DNA of 64,000 bases from Candidatus Nitrosotalea okcheonensis (GTDB lineage: Archaea; Thermoproteota; Nitrososphaeria; Nitrososphaerales; Nitrosopumilaceae): contig NZ_LT841358.1 of assembly GCF_900177045.1 (NCBI RefSeq), positions 1,141,396-1,205,395 of the forward strand, given 5' to 3'. Made by a program: the position numbers and the translations under genes. The first letter of the stretch is position 1; every line of letters begins with the position of its first letter. This document shows positions 1 through 8,702 of this stretch, piece after piece. The notes under the pieces were generated by a model that was given only the letters and a program-made list of their open reading frames with translations, searched no databases and had not been told where the DNA came from.

Positions 1-131
1 AATGCATTGTTATAACATACTAAAGCTTCAGAAATTTTACCATATTTTTCAGCTAAAATAGAACCCTTGTTGGAGAGTAATTCGACTGTATTCTCATTCA
101 ATTTAATAAATTCCTGTTCCAGTCGCATCAT
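1..131 (-). CDS. TPR-repeat protein, N-terminal part (runs off window)
   Basis: An open frame starts at tandem ATG codons (131 or 128) and stays open to the window edge. The peptide has the tetratricopeptide pattern: NKGSILAEKYGKISEAL followed by a C-Y-N-N-A helix B. It overlaps the end of the upstream decayed gene by 29 bases in another frame. TPR proteins are protein-interaction scaffolds; no specific role can be given. The rest of the gene is left of the window. Confidence 0.5.
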   Translation of the reverse strand, partial: MMRLEQEFIKLNENTVELLSNKGSILAEKYGKISEALVCYNNA

Positions 132-1153
132 TTTTACCAATTCTTCTAATACGCAACCTTCCAGAATATCCTTTTTCTTTTATTGTTGCCATGACATTCT
201 TTATATCATAATCCATAGCAACAATATTTTTTTCATCCATATCTATGGCCACAATTTTGCCATTGTGTTTCATTTCTAGACTTTCCTTGAACATATTATA
301 GACTTCTTCCCCTTCTTTAATTTCTCTTAGAAGTTTATCACCTCTTGTAGGATATGTGAAACATAAGTCATCCGTTACTTGCGGATCGTTTGGTTTTTTC
401 AATCTTGGAATATTTACAACTCCCATCTTTTCTCCACTTTTCTCGTGTTTTACTCGTTCATTATGACTTTGTAAGATCATTCGTATAATATTCCTACATT
501 GTTTTATGGATGAAAATATTTGATCGAGCCCTTCCTTATTTACAGTAACTGCTTTTTGTTTTCCTTCGCTGTCTATGTAAGCATAAGCATCATCATGTGT
601 ATTATCATCTCTACCAAAAAATAATCTGTAGCCATGTTTGTATGCATCATATAGTGCACGATATTCTTGATACGATGTTCCTATTTTTGTCATCTCGCTT
701 TTGATGTTATCACATGATCTTTGAATGATCCCAGCTGATTTTTGCTCTTGAAGCTCTAATGGTGGATAACCAACAAATTTTGAAACATATGCTATGTTTC
801 GTTTTCCTATATGAGTATAGAAATCAACAACTTCTGATATGCCATATGATGAAATTTTTTTTAAAAGCCCTAATTTCTCTTCGTTACCATATCAAAAGTA
901 GATTTGAATGTCAACGCTAGTACAGCAAGATTTTCAGAATACTGACAGAATTTTACAATGAGTTCTAGATTCAATACCTGGATCTGTTTCTCGTGTTCCT
1001 CTTTACTTGAACTAGGATCAACTGAGGTAAGAATTCAATTACTTCCTTCATAGCATCAACCATAAAGAAGAGTCCATCTTCATCATACATAGAATAGAGC
1101 ATTTCTGCTAGAGGAGGAATTTCACCTTCTTGATAAATTTCTATAGGAGGCAA
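103..1153 (-). pseudogene. Decayed gene with DUF5678-like C-terminus, two frameshifts
   Basis: Three consecutive frames on the minus strand together read as one protein. 1153 to about 1022 begins MPPIEIYQEGEIPPLAEM. About 1020 to 893 reads DPSSSKEEHEKQIQVLNLEL and on. 891 to 103 begins YGNEEKLGLLKKISSYGISE. Each join needs one missing base (near 1020 and near 892). The apparent ATG at 693 is internal: open coding-like sequence continues upstream to 891 with no ATG, GTG or TTG. The C-terminal 60 residues resemble DUF5678 (GKIVAIDMDEKNIVA... then RLRIRRIG). Function unknown. Inference: a pseudogene in the eroded element, though assembly errors would look the same. Confidence 0.6.
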
Positions 1154-1294
1154 ACTACATTCATTCTAAATCCAACTAATAGCTAATTAAAATTAACACG
1201 TTCACAATTATTTGTGTACGACATTTTATCAACTAATACCAATTTGTACACTTGCAGATCACATGAGGATTTTGAGTTAATTACTAATTGTAAA

Positions 1295-2374
1295 TTATTT
1301 TAATGAAATATCATATTCAAATTGATATGGTTTGAAATTCTCATCATATCCTAATTGAAATACCAACTTTATATTATTTGTACCCTCAGGCACACCTTTG
1401 AATAGAATCGATCCACTCTTTGTAACACCAGGATAGATTTGTGTAAGCGTATCCAAAGAACCACCATAAGTTGTATCGTACTGGTTTCCTGCACTATCCA
1501 ATATAGCCATGGCAGTTGGTACAAAATCATCTGCTTCAGTTCCATAATTTTTCACTTGTAGATCTATTCTAAAGTCAGTCTCTTTTGTTCCAAGTTGATT
1601 CGTTACAAATTGTCCCGCATCAATCACAGATACTTCAAAATGCCCTTTTGAGATTTTTTGATTAACTTTTACAGCATTTTTAGAAAAATCTTGATCTTGT
1701 ATTTGTTGAATAGCTTGTGGACTTAATGTCATCAATCCAAATATTGACGTGCTAATCTTTTCGAATGTTAGATCATTTGTTTTAAAGGACAGATAAACAG
1801 TACCATAGCCAGAACTTCCTTGTTTTATTTGGTTAGAAGGTATTTCCCAGACATAAGCAAGTGTATTCTTCCCACTTATGAGATAGCTGTATTGCTTGAA
1901 ATCATCTTTACTAACATTTACAGTTCCAGTGTAAACTGTTTCATTATTTGAATTAACAATAGATACAATTCCTATACCATCTGATGAAATGTAGTTATTC
2001 GAAGAATCTGTCAAACTAAACCTAGCTTGAATTCTATCAGGTTGTGATGTTGCAAAAAATTCTCCAATATATTCAGAATACTTTGGTGCAGATAATACAT
2101 TATTTCCTTGATCTGTGCTTGATTGAATATTCTGAGGAGGTTGATTATTTGTGATAGATATTATTTTGTTGTCAATTAACCACTGTATGGATTTAACATA
2201 TTCATCATCACTAATTTGGCCCTCACCCCACCATTTGGCAATATTTTTTATCCATTTTGGAATAGGTGGTAATGACGTCTGAGCTTCAACATTCACGGAA
2301 GTACCAATAACAATCCCTGCTCCAAGGGCCAATATTGTAACAATGATTACTGTTCTAGTAGAATTGCGTATCAA
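1295..2374 (-). CDS. Secreted protein, WIK/WW module plus DUF4352-like domain
   Basis: Starts with TTG at 2374, with GGTGG about 8 bases upstream as a possible ribosome site. Residues 1-31 are a signal peptide ending near VEAQ. Residues about 36-72 form a module common in secreted thaumarchaeal proteins (IPKWIKNIAKWWGEGQISDD, then a segment ending in DNKIISI); the same module opens the pentapeptide protein at 48014. The C-terminal 120 residues (from GHFEVSVIDAGQF) look like a DUF4352/telokin-type beta sandwich. Probably extracellular; binding partner unknown. It lies inside the presumed integrated element. Confidence 0.75.
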   Translation of the reverse strand: MIRNSTRTVIIVTILALGAGIVIGTSVNVEAQTSLPPIPKWIKNIAKWWGEGQISDDEYVKSIQWLIDNKIISITNNQPPQNIQSSTDQGNNVLSAPKYSEYIGEFFATSQPDRIQARFSLTDSSNNYISSDGIGIVSIVNSNNETVYTGTVNVSKDDFKQYSYLISGKNTLAYVWEIPSNQIKQGSSGYGTVYLSFKTNDLTFEKISTSIFGLMTLSPQAIQQIQDQDFSKNAVKVNQKISKGHFEVSVIDAGQFVTNQLGTKETDFRIDLQVKNYGTEADDFVPTAMAILDSAGNQYDTTYGGSLDTLTQIYPGVTKSGSILFKGVPEGTNNIKLVFQLGYDENFKPYQFEYDISLK

Positions 2375-2517
2375 GATAAACCACCAATCGTTCCAAGTAG
2401 ATACGACTTCATTGAGTGATTTTTCTTTGAGTTCCTATTAAGTACTCGGTTAAACAGGTACTACATCTGTTAGAACATGGTACTATCTTATGAATCCATG
2501 CTAGTTTGCTATAACCA

Positions 2518-2784
2518 TTGGACTGGGAAGAACTATTCCAAATTAGTGACATTAGAATATTGTTTTATCTTCACGATAACCATGAAGCACGATATTCTGA
2601 ACTAGAAAAAACTGTCATTAAAACTCGAAGTGTACTCTCAGTTTCATTACAAGACTTGACAAATCGTAAACTAATTGATAGAACAGTAAAGCCAACAAAA
2701 CCCATTCAAACTACATACAAACTGACAGACAAAGGACAGAGACTAGTTCAACTGCTGATCAGCGTACAAAAACTTGTATTGTAA
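2518..2784 (+). CDS. Small winged-helix regulator (HxlR/MarR-like)
   Basis: 88 residues forming one winged helix-turn-helix: ILFYLHDNHEARYSELEK, recognition segment SVLSVSLQDLTNRKLIDR, then the wing TTYKLTDKGQRL. TTG at 2518 is the only usable start because an in-frame TAA sits 6 bases upstream. Divergent from the secreted protein at 1295-2374, so it might control it. Ligand and target unknown. Confidence 0.6.
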   Translation: MDWEELFQISDIRILFYLHDNHEARYSELEKTVIKTRSVLSVSLQDLTNRKLIDRTVKPTKPIQTTYKLTDKGQRLVQLLISVQKLVL

Positions 2785-3840
2785 TACATTTGGTTTCAGT
2801 AATTATCTTCTTTATGATCTAGTCTGATGTTATCCTAAGATAGTAATTACACTTACACAATTTTACTAATAAGGTAATTTACTGATATCAACATACGGTA
2901 ACATTTTACACATACTTTGAACGAGTATTAGCCTACTATCGTCCTCTACTTACTGCGAATGGCTTACGTTCAAATGCGTTTGATGATTTCCAATTATACG
3001 ATCAAATCATTGTTCAGGCATGATTTTCTAATTTACTAATATGGTACAGTATGTCGTATCAGATATGTAAAACATGTGCATGCCTAATCATTTCTGCTAC
3101 TTGTTGTAATGCCTTACGAACAAAACGAGTTTCAGTTTTACAATTACACAATCGAACTAGATCAGTCATTTACTTATTCATAATATACAACCACAAGTGC
3201 AAGAGTGCTTAGACACATACAGCTTAGTTATCTCTTGCGTTAAAGATCCCGGGATAGCGAGTGGTCAGGACTTTGTATACCACAGCACGTTGTGCCTTTA
3301 CCGCCACTTACATGTGTCTTATGATCGACACTTCAGCAACATCGCAAGCAGACTGAAGGGATTATACCTTCGAGCGAGAAGACGTTACCCCTGTTAGTGT
3401 TCCGACTAACTGGATACAATAAGAAGATAATACTACTAAATAAACAGAATTATTGATTTTACTAATCTGCAAACCCAGTGGAACCATGTTACCGTGAATC
3501 AATACTTCAAAGATTGTATAGTGTGTAAGCCTGATCACATCCTTATACTCTGATGATCTGGTTACGAACAAAGTTCCCCAATGATTTACAATTATACAAT
3601 CAATTCGATGATATTGTGCCTACCGTAGTTTGTAATGAGTAATTTACTAATTTGTATGCAAAACGATGTTTTACTAATGTGTCCTCCCAACGTGAAACAA
3701 CTGATCACATAAGTAATGTTCATAGAATGGGTACGGTATATTGTAGAAACTATACTACAATCTATTAGTACGTGGTATGGTCTTATTCAAACAGTTCAAT
3801 GACGTGGGCGATTTCCAGACGCGAATCATACCTAACCAAT
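2785..3840. other. About 1 kb without a convincing gene
   Basis: Short open frames exist here (3197-3397 plus, 3362-3571 minus) but show no domain, no ribosome site and no coding-like composition. The stretch is AT-rich and holds three diverged copies of a 45-50 base repeat and several TTTACTAAT strings. Best read as degraded or noncoding DNA of the integrated element. Confidence 0.5.
2961..3609 (+). repeat. Three diverged direct repeats (2961, 3111, 3560)
   Basis: Copies start at 2961, 3111 and 3560. Each begins with a TTACG block (TTACGTTCAAA or TTACGAACAAA) and, about 15-20 bases later, contains CAATTA(T/C)AC(A/G)ATC. Copies 1 and 3 are followed 10-40 bases on by ATTTACTAAT, and copy 2 by ATTTACTTAT. 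Spacing is irregular (150 and 449 bases), so this is not a CRISPR array. Possibly protein-binding repeats or remnants of a duplicated gene end. Confidence 0.45.
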
Positions 3841-4686
3841 TTACCAGTCACCCCCAACGTCACGGATAATCAGATTCCATGCTTCTAGCCACTTGTTCTT
3901 GTGCTCATACATAGATGGTAGAAAATAATGCTTTTGAGAGATATTTCCTCGTCTGCCCTGCATAAACTCAGCCAACAAAGGGTCTACTTTACCAGAATTA
4001 ATAGTAAAGTTAAGCTTTCGTAAAAATCGTATTTCATACCCCAGTATTCGTTTATTCAAAAATGTATAGACGGCTTTACTCGTCTTAAAATCAATTTTGT
4101 TATGAAGTAATGGATGACAATATACTGCATTAGATTTCTTTGTTCCCCGATCCCAAAATAACTCCATTATGCCGTCATTACATAACACAGTATGATTGTT
4201 AAATGCCCTAAGTGCCTCCTCTGTCCGTAGTCCAGATACTAGCACAAATAATGAGAATATCTTGTGCTTGTAAGGTAACTTTTTGATTGAATCCAACACG
4301 TCCTCAAGTTTTATTCTATTAGATAGACTGTAATTGTTAACAGTAGATTTTGTAGTCCATTTGATCTCTTTACGTTTTAACCAATGGGTAAATTCATCAT
4401 GAAAGTAACTGTCGTATCGGATATCCATATAACGAGTAAGATTGGCAATTGCCTTCAGTACGTCTAGTTTTTTCCTAGTAGACTCTAACGATATGAGATC
4501 ATCAGTAAAAGCTAGATCATTGTATTTCAGCGAATAGTCCAGCATCACATATGCATAGTGTTTTTGTTTTTTTGCAACGAGCCATGATTTGTAATCTTCC
4601 CAGTTTAGATCTTTGACACAAGTCCTAAATCGTTGTACAGTTGTATTAGTAGTATTATTGCTTCTGCAAAGCGAATCTATAGGGGT
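3841..4686 (-). pseudogene. SSV-type tyrosine integrase, C-terminal part int(C)
   Basis: The frame is open from 4686, inside the tRNA half, to 3841. An ATG at 4548 is available, but coding-like sequence precedes it (FRTCVKDLNWEDYKSWLVAK). Catalytic features of archaeal tyrosine recombinases are present: Arg in SGLRTEEAL, a basic cluster EIRFLRKLNF, and the GRRGNISQKHYFLP segment with the candidate nucleophile Tyr. In SSV-type elements attP lies inside the int gene, so integration splits it into int(N) and int(C). A frame that begins exactly at a tRNA half and reads into the element is the int(C) arrangement. The matching int(N) should be left of the window. Confidence 0.75.
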
Positions 4687-4705
4687 TCAAATCCCTTCCT
4701 CACCT
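4664..4705 (+). other. Attachment site: 3' half of tRNA-Cys(GCA)
   Basis: The plus strand reads as a tRNA from the anticodon loop to the discriminator: loop CTGCAAA (anticodon GCA), stem GCGAA, variable TCTAT, T-arm AGGGG/TTCAAAT/CCCTT, acceptor CCTCACC, then T. The 5' half is absent: the bases before the loop cannot pair with GCGAA. This is the expected duplicate made when an element integrates into the 3' half of a tRNA gene, and it marks the element's right border. The intact tRNA should lie to the left, outside the window. Confidence 0.75.
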
Positions 4706-4712
4706 TTGTTTT

Positions 4713-5084
4713 TCATTCCATATGATTACTAGATATTGCATCACGAATGATTTTTGCTGTAGATTCTTTATCTTGCACTTCAAAGATAATTTTTTTGTAC
4801 TTTTCATTATTTAGGGATACGGTTATGCATTTTTCCGGGTTATGCATTTCAAAAAATAAGAGGCCGTCTTTTGAAAGGAACATGCCATCTTTTACTACGC
4901 CCGGAAGTGATGCTCCCGCAATCTTTAGTTGCTGAAAAGGTTCCCAAGATACCACCACATTAGTAGACACGGATGATATATGATCCAGTGGGATAGTTAC
5001 GCTTTTTCTTATTGCCAATATTATATCAATTCCATGAATTTCAAAGACAAGATTTTTGCCTTCGATTTTGATAGTTCCAGTCAT
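4713..5084 (-). CDS. PH-like domain protein
   Basis: 123 residues, mostly beta strands with a final helix. It has the hallmarks of a small prokaryotic PH-like family: SWEPFQQLKIAGASLPGVVK, then KDGLLFFEMHNPEK and a last segment starting YKKIIFEVQD. It has no signal peptide or membrane segment. Role unknown. It is the first chromosomal gene outside the tRNA-half att site and is divergent from the AIPR gene. Confidence 0.6.
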   Translation of the reverse strand: MTGTIKIEGKNLVFEIHGIDIILAIRKSVTIPLDHISSVSTNVVVSWEPFQQLKIAGASLPGVVKDGMFLSKDGLLFFEMHNPEKCITVSLNNEKYKKIIFEVQDKESTAKIIRDAISSNHME

Positions 5085-5160
5085 TAGGATATCAGTGAAT
5101 CATAGGTCATAATTATATCATAATAACCTGCTTTTCTAAATAGGGCAATTTGTAGATAGA

Positions 5161-6921
5161 GTGAATTTGGCAGAAAGAAGTAATGGTCTACTAGAATACA
5201 TTCCGGGTGCAAAGCCTGTTTCATATCAGTACACCAATGGTCAACCATTGGACGGGTTTTCACAAAATGTCAAGGATAGCATAAAAGAATATGCAGAAAG
5301 TGCACAGAGCGAAGTTGAAAAAGGTCATAATTTCTTACAGTGGGTTCTAACCAGAGTCTTTGAAGCAACCGAAGATGATGCTACTGATGCAATAATAGAC
5401 GGAGCAAATGATCTTGGAATAGATGCATATCTGCCAGTAGATTTCTCTGAAGACAAGATCTATTTATTCCAGTCAAAGTATGGAACATCCCATTCAATTG
5501 AGGCCATTGCAAAGTTCAAGGAAGATGTCAAGAAGCTACAAGGAAGAGACATCTCAAAAATGCGTCCAGAACTTGCCCACTTGGTGACAAAAATTCAAGA
5601 AAAAAATCTCAAGATAGAATGCATCTATGTCACAGACCAGAAACTGGAGGATGAGAATTTTGATGCAGTTGAAATATACGATGTGGATGTGATAATACAG
5701 AAACTTTGGGATAGGATAAAAAAACCAGCGGCAGGCAAAAAAGCTCCCATCAAACTTGAAACTAAACTACGATATCAGAATACCCTTCTTGGAATTTTAA
5801 AACTAAGAGAGCTTACCAATTTTGTCACAAAGAACAAGGACTATGTCTTTGAGTCAAACATAAGACAGTGGATGCAGTTCAAGACCACGGTAAACAAGGG
5901 ATTGAGAGAAACTTTGCAAGAAGTACCTCACAAGTTCTTTTACTACAATAATGGGATAACAATAGTTGTAAGTGATTTTGAAGAATTGGAGGACAATTCC
6001 ATAATGTTGCACTCCCCTCAGATAGTAAACGGAGCACAGACATCCAATTCTGTATTAGATCATGCTAGACGTACACATAATTTGGATGGAAGTATAACGG
6101 TTACAATCATAAAGGCTGCAGATGAACTTGACCAGAACAATATTACAAAATATAGAAATTCCCAGAATGCAGTAAGAGGAAAAGATTTGGTATCCCTGAT
6201 GGATTTTCACAAATCATTAAAATCACAAATGGAAAATATTCATTATTTTTATGAGATACAGGGTGGCTCATTTGATACCAAGACAAAGTCTCATCAAAGT
6301 GAGTTTGTAGGAGATGCGATTTACAACAAATATCTGCCAGATAACCATAAAAAAGTCATAGTGGCAAAAGATGCTATACAGGCATTTGTTGCAGGAATAG
6401 AACAAAGACCAACGGAGGCATATAGCTCCCCTGCACAGTTCCTGCCAAGAGGCAGCAAATATGACGAAGTCTTCAACGAGAAATTAAATGATGATTACAG
6501 GCTCCTTCTTTATCCGTACTGTGTAAAGGAATACGCAAAGAAAAACCTCAACTATGGAAAGAAAGGAGGTCACAAGACAAAAAGATATGCAACTTTGTTC
6601 TTTGTTGCGGTATACTTTAAGATCCTTCATGAAAAGATCTTGTTTACAAAAGACGACTTTAAAGAAGACATATCCAAGCTAGAGCCCGTATTCAAGAGTG
6701 TCAAGCTAAATCAACGTATACTCAAACTTACAGATACCATTGCTACCAAGTTCCTAGAAGATACTGTGGTTGATGACGAAATGACTGCTGCAAATACATA
6801 CCATAATTTCTTCTCTCATCACGTATGGCAGGATTCCATGGTTCGTGTAATAGAGAAGAAAATAAAACAAGAGGAAGAAGAGATAATCAGCATTCAGAAA
6901 GTAGTCCAAGATCTTTTTTAG
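5161..6921 (+). CDS. AIPR-family (abortive infection) protein with nuclease-like N-terminus
   Basis: 586 residues. Residues about 220-520 match the AIPR family: FESNIRQWMQFK, HKFFYYNNGITIVVSDF, IVNGAQTSNSVL, KYRNSQNAVRGKDL. Residues 78-110 resemble a PD-(D/E)XK core (Asp in LGIDAY, then IYLFQSKYG), suggesting nucleic acid cleavage. AIPR proteins are associated with phage resistance. GTG start at 5161; a TATA-like TTTCTAAATA about 23 bases upstream suggests a leaderless mRNA. It sits right next to an integration site, a usual place for defence genes, but appears to act alone. Confidence 0.8.
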   Translation: MNLAERSNGLLEYIPGAKPVSYQYTNGQPLDGFSQNVKDSIKEYAESAQSEVEKGHNFLQWVLTRVFEATEDDATDAIIDGANDLGIDAYLPVDFSEDKIYLFQSKYGTSHSIEAIAKFKEDVKKLQGRDISKMRPELAHLVTKIQEKNLKIECIYVTDQKLEDENFDAVEIYDVDVIIQKLWDRIKKPAAGKKAPIKLETKLRYQNTLLGILKLRELTNFVTKNKDYVFESNIRQWMQFKTTVNKGLRETLQEVPHKFFYYNNGITIVVSDFEELEDNSIMLHSPQIVNGAQTSNSVLDHARRTHNLDGSITVTIIKAADELDQNNITKYRNSQNAVRGKDLVSLMDFHKSLKSQMENIHYFYEIQGGSFDTKTKSHQSEFVGDAIYNKYLPDNHKKVIVAKDAIQAFVAGIEQRPTEAYSSPAQFLPRGSKYDEVFNEKLNDDYRLLLYPYCVKEYAKKNLNYGKKGGHKTKRYATLFFVAVYFKILHEKILFTKDDFKEDISKLEPVFKSVKLNQRILKLTDTIATKFLEDTVVDDEMTAANTYHNFFSHHVWQDSMVRVIEKKIKQEEEEIISIQKVVQDLF

Positions 6922-7083
6922 AAAATTAACTTAGATGCGGCAGAATGATGACTGATAGGTTCTCTTGCAGGAGGTCCACATTAGCCATCCATCCTACCGC
7001 TGTTTTATTCTACATCCTGCTAGTATTTAATATGGTTTTTACAAACATGATTTTTATATCGAACTGAATCGAGTGTTATCTAC

Positions 7084-7248
7084 ATGGTAGAAACACAACA
7101 ATGTGCCATATGCAAAGGCCCTTTGGATCATGTTTATGTCCCAATGGAGTCTTGGAGCATAAAAGGTCAGTTGTGCAGCAAATGTTACTCGAAGAAAATT
7201 GGAGAGCATTATCCAGGTACCCATGAAAGAGTAAACAGGTCAAATTAG
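7084..7248 (+). CDS. Small zinc-ribbon protein, 54 residues
   Basis: ATG at 7084, stop at 7246-7248. The sequence has two Cys pairs, CAICKGPL and CSKC, spaced as in a rubredoxin-type zinc ribbon, followed by a basic tail. No family name assigned. It overlaps the end of the convergent Fe-S/zinc cluster gene by 9 bases. Confidence 0.6.
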   Translation: MVETQQCAICKGPLDHVYVPMESWSIKGQLCSKCYSKKIGEHYPGTHERVNRSN

Positions 7249-7845
7249 AAACCAGCCAGTTTTGATTAGATCCTTATCTTGTGATTCTCCTGTGCCAGTA
7301 GCATAGCGCCAAATGTATGGCGCTTTGGTATCCATCTTTTTTTGTATCAGAATTAAAGATTCCAATTCAGAATTCACATTCCCAGACGGTGTACCACAAC
7401 TTTGACAAAATTTGCATTTTGGGTCAAGGCCTAGTGGTAAAGACTGGATTACAGGATATGCCCTACATGCAAGCGGCCGGTTTTCATATATTTTACATAC
7501 ATATCCTCCATGGGGAGATCTTTTACTTGATTTTGTATCAAGAAATGGACAAGTATTACCATCCATGTCCTTTCCCATCATCTGATATGCAAGTATTGTT
7601 TTCGGCTCAGATTTTGTTTCAGACACACCTATTCTTGGCAGGATTGTTACTTCGATGTCATTTTTTTCTGCCAGTGATACCATTTTCTCTTTTTCTTCAG
7701 GCATGACAAGCACACCAATCTTACCAAATTGTATCGTAGGATAATACTCTCGTTCAATGCAACATTGAGAACATTCTTCCACACAAGAAAAATCCAATAT
7801 CTTCCATATGCTAAAAAAGGATAAATCTCCTTTCATCAAAGACAA
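7240..7845 (-). CDS. YkgJ-family cysteine cluster protein
   Basis: Contains the CxxxCxxCC-type cluster of the YkgJ/Fe-S-zinc family (CVEECSQCC), CPFLD, the CKIYENRPLACRAYPV segment and a CKFCQSCG tail. These Cys residues probably bind zinc or an Fe-S cluster. Function in the family is unsettled. Start TTG at 7845 or ATG at 7836; both are possible. About 200 residues, usual for the family. Confidence 0.75.
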   Translation of the reverse strand: MSLMKGDLSFFSIWKILDFSCVEECSQCCIEREYYPTIQFGKIGVLVMPEEKEKMVSLAEKNDIEVTILPRIGVSETKSEPKTILAYQMMGKDMDGNTCPFLDTKSSKRSPHGGYVCKIYENRPLACRAYPVIQSLPLGLDPKCKFCQSCGTPSGNVNSELESLILIQKKMDTKAPYIWRYATGTGESQDKDLIKTGWFLI

Positions 7846-7921
7846 GATCTGATCCCTATAAGGTTTCCAAAGGGCATAAATAGTAATACCCTTATATCAC
7901 CAATTCTTATACTTTCTAACA

Positions 7922-8203
7922 ATGGTAGCATATAGAACAAGCATGCAGATAGTAAGAGATTTGCTTACTGTAACAGAAGAAAGCGGTATGAACGGCATTA
8001 ATGTAACATCACTTCTAACCAAGGCAAACTTATCACATTCGAGACTTTCAAAATTCATAGACAACCTCACCGGTGCAGGCCTAATGAATAAGATAGAATA
8101 CGACGGCAAGAACACATTTGTCATAACATCAAAAGGTAAGCAATATCTGGAAACATACGAAAGATTCCAGAATCTCGCAGATTCTTTTGGTTTAGAGCTC
8201 TAA
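7922..8203 (+). CDS. Winged-helix regulator (HTH_45 type)
   Basis: 93 residues. Helix-turn-helix INVTSLLTKANLSHSRLSKF, then wing KIEYDGKNTFVITSKGKQYL and a C-terminal dimer helix. This is the small wHTH type that is expanded in ammonia-oxidising archaea. Target unknown. Confidence 0.75.
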   Translation: MVAYRTSMQIVRDLLTVTEESGMNGINVTSLLTKANLSHSRLSKFIDNLTGAGLMNKIEYDGKNTFVITSKGKQYLETYERFQNLADSFGLEL

Positions 8204-8389
8204 GCCAATTTTTTCATTATTTTAGATCAGAGATTAGATATCTTATTTTATAAAATTTTAAAAAAATTATAAATGTAATTTTTTTATGAAAGATCATCCC
8301 CGGATTTGATCAGACACAACTTACAGCAAACAAATTTTTGATAAACCATACAATAAACAACTTAGATCTAATGATCGATCCTAGGAATC

Positions 8390-8545
8390 ATGTCAAAGAA
8401 CCGACAGATCTATAAAGGTGTGGTTTGGTTTATCAAAAGGGGAGTAATTGTGGGAGAGACACTAGTATGGTGGAAAGGACTTGCAAAAGAATTAGAATTA
8501 GACATAGAATCCCTTGACGAACGAAAAGATGAAAGCAGACTATAG
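8390..8545 (+). CDS. Hypothetical 51-residue protein
   Basis: ATG 8390 to TAG 8545. Basic N-terminus (MSKNRQIYKG), a hydrophobic stretch VVWFIKRGVIVGETLVWW, and a charged C-terminus. Possibly membrane-peripheral. No recognised domain; coding status rests on composition and an uninterrupted frame in an otherwise empty gap. Confidence 0.4.
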   Translation: MSKNRQIYKGVVWFIKRGVIVGETLVWWKGLAKELELDIESLDERKDESRL

Positions 8546-8575
8546 TTAGCACATAATATTTTTATAACATAATAG

Positions 8576-8649
8576 AGCCTCGAACGGGATTCGATCCCGC
8601 GGCCTAACGCTTACGAGGCGTTCGCTCTACCAGGCTGAGCTATCGAGGC
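8576..8649 (-). tRNA. tRNA-Thr (CGT)
   Basis: Full cloverleaf on the minus strand: acceptor GCCTCGA/TCGAGGC, D-arm with GCTC/GAGC, anticodon stem AACGC/GCGTT around loop CTCGTAA (anticodon CGT), T-loop ATCGAAT. No intron and no encoded CCA. Confidence 0.95.
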
Positions 8650-8672
8650 AGTGGTTCGCAATGTAATCAGAG

Positions 8673-8680
8673 TTTATAAA
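8673..8680 (+). promoter_or_regulatory. TATA box of the phosphohexomutase gene
   Basis: TTTATAAA is centred 26-27 bases before TTG 8703. That fixes the transcript start at the start codon and supports TTG as a leaderless start. Confidence 0.65.
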
Positions 8681-8702
8681 AAGCCTTTGCGCTTTTGATT
8701 CA

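Noticed and set aside
971-1153. 60-codon open frame as its own gene
   Set aside because: Its peptide continues in other frames up to 103; better read as part of one broken gene.
3197-3571. Two open frames of 66 and 69 codons
   Set aside because: Overlapping on opposite strands, no ribosome site, no TATA at the right distance, composition unlike coding DNA here.
2961-3609. CRISPR-like repeats
   Set aside because: Only three diverged copies with uneven spacing; no cas genes.
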